From positions 1 to 23,063 of the IMG/VR virus record IMGVR_UViG_3300029826_000019: a DNA stretch of 23,063 bases, one strand, 5' to 3'. The stretch's first letter is position 1. Each line of letters starts with the position of its first letter. This DNA is from a virus. Below the pieces are notes generated by a model, which was given only the letters and a program-made list of their open reading frames with translations, was not told where the DNA came from and did not search any database. Positions 21,296-23,063 of the stretch are shown piece by piece. The translations under genes and the position numbers were made by a program.

Positions 21296-21380
21296 TGGAG
21301 CAGAGACCACGAATCGAACGTGAGACCGTCGTCTTTCCTTCCGGCTGGCTTCCGGATGCTCGCCTTGAGCTTATCTCTGC
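21296..21380 (-). tRNA. Aberrant tRNA-Gly-like gene, GCC at the anticodon position, long variable arm
   Basis: On the minus strand GCAGAGA (21380-21374) pairs with TCTCTGC (21306-21300), followed by discriminator T and encoded CCA (21298-21296). T arm: TCACG, loop TTCGATT, CGTGG. Anticodon stem TCCGG/CCGGA with loop AAGCCAG: GCC at positions 34-36, but A instead of the universal U33. The D stem GCTC/GAGC has a very short loop (AAGGC). The variable region has 16 nt with an AGAC/GTCT stem. G1:C72, C2:G71, C35, C36 and U73 are the E. coli glycine identity elements. It may be a degenerate or a specialised tRNA. Confidence 0.65.
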
Positions 21381-21386
21381 GTTGTT

Positions 21387-21463
21387 TGGTGCGCCAGACA
21401 GGGGTCGAACCTGCAACGTTCCGATTATGAGTCGGATACTCTAACCAGTTGAGTTACCGGCGC
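21387..21463 (-). tRNA. tRNA with CAU anticodon (Met, or Ile after lysidine change)
   Basis: 77 nt with encoded CCA (21389-21387). Acceptor GCGCCGG/CTGGCGC, D stem ACTC/GAGT with a GG-containing loop, anticodon stem TCCGA/TCGGA with loop CTCATAA (U33 and CAU present), 5-nt variable region, T stem GCAGG/CCTGT with loop TTCGACC. All parts of a canonical class I tRNA are present. CAU is carried by initiator and elongator Met and by Ile2; acceptor G1-C72 pairing excludes the usual initiator type. Phages often carry Ile2 or Met tRNAs. Confidence 0.92.
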
Positions 21464-21524
21464 TTGTTGATGTAGGTGCCGGGGTGCTACTCCTGGAATC
21501 GTCCGTCAGTCGGCTGAATCATGC

Positions 21525-22160
21525 GCCGGTTTATTGATCCTCAACTATTCACCGGCCTCGCGCGAAAAGGATTCGCGCGGAGTCATCTTTCACATGACGA
21601 TAGGCTTCAAATCCTCACTATGGCTCCATACTCTCACCCACACGAATGGCGGCTGCATCCACTCTTGTCGTTCTAACCAAGCTCGTGGGTGGAATACGTT
21701 GCACCGTTACCGGAATATGGCTTTCGCCTGCAACCGCCATGCGTCTAGGTCCTGGCCTTTAACGACGCCAGGGCGGTCGAGTGGTTGACAGGACTCTGCA
21801 CCATTCACAACCGCTCCCAGTGTTCCCGCGCATAATGCCGGTTCTCAGAATTGGTTGTTTAGCCACCCACTGAAAACCACTCTCCCGACGATGGACCCTC
21901 ACGCAAACGCGATCAGGCTTCAGGCAGTTCGCCATCTTTTCTCCATCTCGCCAGTGTCCGCTGGCTAAATTAGTGTTGACTCCGCCACTAACCCATACAA
22001 AGAGTGGTTATCGGTAGATGCCCCGCCGAAACGGGGCTGCACTGTAGAATTGAAGTTCACATGGCTTTACCCTCCGGCACGCTTGGCCTGTGATTCCTGG
22101 TGGTCTTCTTGCACCGCCAAAGCCCGCAAGACTGGGCGGGCTGTCGGGTTATCTTGGCGG
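21525..22160 (-). ncRNA. Candidate large structured RNA, upstream of the tRNAs (GOLLD/ROOL-like setting)
   Basis: From 21464 to 22165 (702 bp) no convincing gene appears, but inverted repeats are dense. Plus-strand arm positions: 21525-21530/21551-21556; 21559-21566/21572-21579 (8 bp); 21582-21586/21594-21598; 21646-21657/21729-21740 (12 bp, one G-U on the minus strand) enclosing three hairpins; 21751-21756/21767-21772; 21779-21786/21875-21882; 21807-21812/21853-21858; 21950-21954/21961-21965; 21970-21975/21986-21991; 22020-22025/22032-22037; 22121-22127/22136-22142 inside 22114-22120/22154-22160. Two small loops are GNRA (GAAA, GUAA) on the minus strand only, so the RNA should be leftward, the same direction as the tRNAs. 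Large ornate RNAs next to phage tRNAs are known (GOLLD, ROOL); family identity here is unproven. Confidence 0.5.
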
Positions 22161-22165
22161 ATTTA

Positions 22166-22324
22166 TTATTTATATTGCCGAATCATTGCTTCCTTTACAT
22201 ACTCGCTGGTCAGAGGGCGAAGGCGGCTATGCGCGACCCTTCCACCATTCGAGCTAATTACCCTGGCTTTACTGTATTTTCGGATCAGGTCTGCACTGCT
22301 TGTTGGGTTGTTTTTGCTTGCCAT
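22166..22324 (-). CDS. 52-residue basic protein
   Basis: ATG at 22324 with GGAG seven bases upstream, TAA at 22166. Product: MASKNNPTSSADLIRKYSKARV, then ISSNGGRVAHSRLRPLTSEYVKEAMIRQYK. It is basic, with a likely disordered start and a helical end; no motif recognised. It lies between the Cro-like gene (18 bp upstream) and the candidate structured RNA. Function unknown. Confidence 0.6.
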   Translation of the reverse strand: MASKNNPTSSADLIRKYSKARVISSNGGRVAHSRLRPLTSEYVKEAMIRQYK

Positions 22325-22342
22325 TTTGTTTCTCCGTTGTAG

Positions 22343-22576
22343 TTAACCTTTCTGGCCAGAAATGACCTTCACTGCCTTTCTGTTCTCAGGGCTGATCAGA
22401 TCCAGCGGGTCAATCAGGTTGTCGCAATGCCTGGCAATGTCAATTGCGGTAGGAAGAGCTGAAAACTGTAACCCCATGAAAATATTACTTAAAAGCTGCT
22501 TGCTCTTGCCTGTAGCCTTAGCCAAGGCGTTGCGCTCTTCAGAATCTAGTGACTGCCAAAAAGTTGATGGTTTCAT
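22343..22576 (-). CDS. YdaS/Cro-like helix-turn-helix regulator
   Basis: 77 residues from the ATG at 22576, chosen because GAGG lies six bases upstream; ATGs at 22582 and 22642 are in frame but less well placed. MKPSTFWQSLDSEERNALAKATGKSKQLLSNIFMGLQFSALPTAIDIARH is a helix-turn-helix of the YdaS type (L-S-EER-x-ALA-x-x-x-G-x-S-x-x-x-L), followed by a short acidic LIDPLDLISPENRKAV. Such proteins act as Cro in lambdoid phages. It is first in the leftward early operon, divergent from the hexapeptide-repeat gene, with promoters back to back. Confidence 0.75.
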   Translation of the reverse strand: MKPSTFWQSLDSEERNALAKATGKSKQLLSNIFMGLQFSALPTAIDIARHCDNLIDPLDLISPENRKAVKVISGQKG

Positions 22577-22600
22577 AAACATCCTCGCTTCAATGAGGTC

Positions 22601-22628
22601 AGAATAACATAAAAATAATATCGCGCAA
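22601..22628 (-). promoter_or_regulatory. Candidate leftward early promoter
   Basis: On the minus strand TTGCGC (22628-22623) and TATTCT (22606-22601) are 16 bp apart, with three and four of six consensus matches. The start would be near 22594, about 18 nt before the Cro-like ATG at 22576. Its -35 is only 3 bp from the -35 of the rightward promoter. Confidence 0.4.
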
Positions 22629-22631
22629 GCC

Positions 22632-22659
22632 TTGCTATACATTTTTTATATGTTATAGT
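22632..22659 (+). promoter_or_regulatory. Candidate rightward promoter of the hexapeptide-repeat gene
   Basis: TTGCTA (22632-22637) and TATAGT (22654-22659), spacer 16 bp, matching four and five of six consensus bases. TATAGTGAATTCAT (22654-22667) is shared with the cassette promoter at 11133. An imperfect dyad, CTATACAT (22635-22642) against ATGTTATAG (22650-22658), lies between the elements and may be an operator. Confidence 0.5.
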
Positions 22660-22689
22660 GAATTCATCGAAACGGCACAGGGGAAGGAT

Positions 22690-23063
22690 ATGACCACAGA
22701 CAAGCAGCAAACATTCACGCACATGTTCGGCGGATGGAAAGAGGCGCCAGCTCGCCGTTGGGTAAATCCGGACGGCAGCATCGGAGGAATTGTAGCAGTT
22801 GATGCGATCATCCCCGAAGAAACATTTATTTATGCTGAGTCGGTTGTTTGGCCCGGCGCATCCATCGGGTACCGCGCATCCATCGGGGACGACGCATCCA
22901 TCGGGGACGGCGCATCCATCGGTGACGGCGCATCCATCGGGGACGACGCATCCATCGGGGACGGCGCATCCATCGGTGACGGCGCATCCATCGGTGACGG
23001 CGCATCCATCGGGTACCGCGCATCCATCGGGTACCGCGCATCCATCGGGTCTATGTGCCGGTG
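22690..23063 (+). CDS. Hexapeptide-repeat (left-handed beta-helix) protein, N-terminal part
   Basis: ATG at 22690 behind GGGGAAGG. Open to the window end, about 124 residues so far. The first 56 residues (HMFGGWKEAPARRWVNPDG, GIVAVDAIIPEET, YAESVVWPG) lead into hexapeptides A-S-I-G-x-x, ten complete and one partial, encoded by an 18-bp repeat. The pattern I-G-D-G-A-S is the one that builds triangular left-handed beta-helices of acyltransferases and virion or polymer proteins. No transferase catalytic histidine is visible in this part. It is one of only two rightward units. Confidence 0.75.
   Translation, partial: MTTDKQQTFTHMFGGWKEAPARRWVNPDGSIGGIVAVDAIIPEETFIYAESVVWPGASIGYRASIGDDASIGDGASIGDGASIGDDASIGDGASIGDGASIGDGASIGYRASIGYRASIGSMCR
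22858..23063 (+). repeat. 18-bp tandem repeat array, reaching the right edge
   Basis: Ten complete 18-bp units from 22858 to 23037, and a diverging eleventh. The first 11 bases (GCATCCATCGG) are constant; the last seven bases vary between three types. Units 2-4 and 5-7 are the same triplet, so a 54-bp block was duplicated. The array reads in frame as A-S-I-G-D-G, A-S-I-G-D-D or A-S-I-G-Y-R. Confidence 0.9.

Noticed and set aside
21534-21788. 84-codon plus-strand frame in the gene-poor region
   Set aside because: No ribosome binding site, low-complexity His/Ser/Arg product, and it covers several strong inverted repeats.
21759-21935. 58-codon minus-strand frame with GGAG before the ATG
   Set aside because: Odd composition (Arg, Trp, Cys-rich), no overlap coupling, and it covers helices of the candidate RNA. 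I kept it out but it cannot be excluded.
22826-23045. Two minus-strand frames through the tandem array (repeats of M-R-R-x-R-W and M-D-A-P-S-P)
   Set aside because: An 18-bp repeat is open in several frames by its nature; only the plus-strand frame has a proper start region and gives a known repeat fold.
22858-23063. Array considered as CRISPR
   Set aside because: 18-bp contiguous units without spacers, in frame with a protein; no cas genes.
1-23063. Integrase, attachment site, insertion sequence or complete restriction system
   Set aside because: No gene or terminal repeat of this kind was found on either strand.

Overview
The window is a fragment of a tailed double-stranded DNA phage or prophage, apparently cut by assembly at both ends. 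The head genes (terminase, portal, scaffold, coat) clearly resemble those of the Salmonella P22 group of podoviruses. The replication and recombination genes (initiator with iterons, DnaB-type helicase, NinG) and the RfaH- and ProQ-type proteins point to a gammaproteobacterial host; I cannot name the species. No integrase or complete immunity repressor is visible, so lifestyle is open. The tail, ejection and integration genes lie outside the window.

Layout, in the direction of leftward (minus-strand) transcription from the right end: a Cro/YdaS-like regulator (22.34-22.58 kb) and a 52-residue gene; about 700 bp without convincing genes that fold as a complex RNA on the minus strand; a tRNA with a CAU anticodon and an aberrant glycine-tRNA-like gene; a DUF4942-type adenine methyltransferase; a run of very small genes including zinc-ribbon proteins and a helix-turn-helix protein; a cytosine-methyltransferase-like gene; a ProQ/FinO RNA chaperone; a replication initiator carrying three 15-bp iterons; a DnaB-like helicase; more small genes; NinG; and an RfaH/NusG-type elongation factor. 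About 20 nt past the RfaH-like stop codon lies a match to the ops element (11 of 12 bases), followed by an intrinsic terminator. Beyond that come a small plus-strand cassette (11.19-12.04 kb) and the late operon: GH108 endolysin, two holin-like proteins, accessory virion proteins, TerS, TerL, portal, scaffold and coat.

Only two transcription units run rightward: the four-gene cassette at 11.2 kb and the hexapeptide-repeat gene at the right edge. Both follow sigma70-like promoters that share a 14-bp block (13 of 14 identical). Each faces a candidate leftward promoter, so the two intergenic regions look like regulatory switches.

Most notable for follow-up: (1) the rfaH-like gene / ops / terminator arrangement before the late genes, which suggests RfaH-type processive control of late transcription in place of lambda N or Q; (2) the large minus-strand structured RNA next to tRNAs, reminiscent in setting and size of the phage GOLLD and ROOL RNAs; (3) a tRNA-like gene with bacterial glycine identity elements but without U33 and with a long variable arm. 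All functional statements are read from sequence; no search was run.
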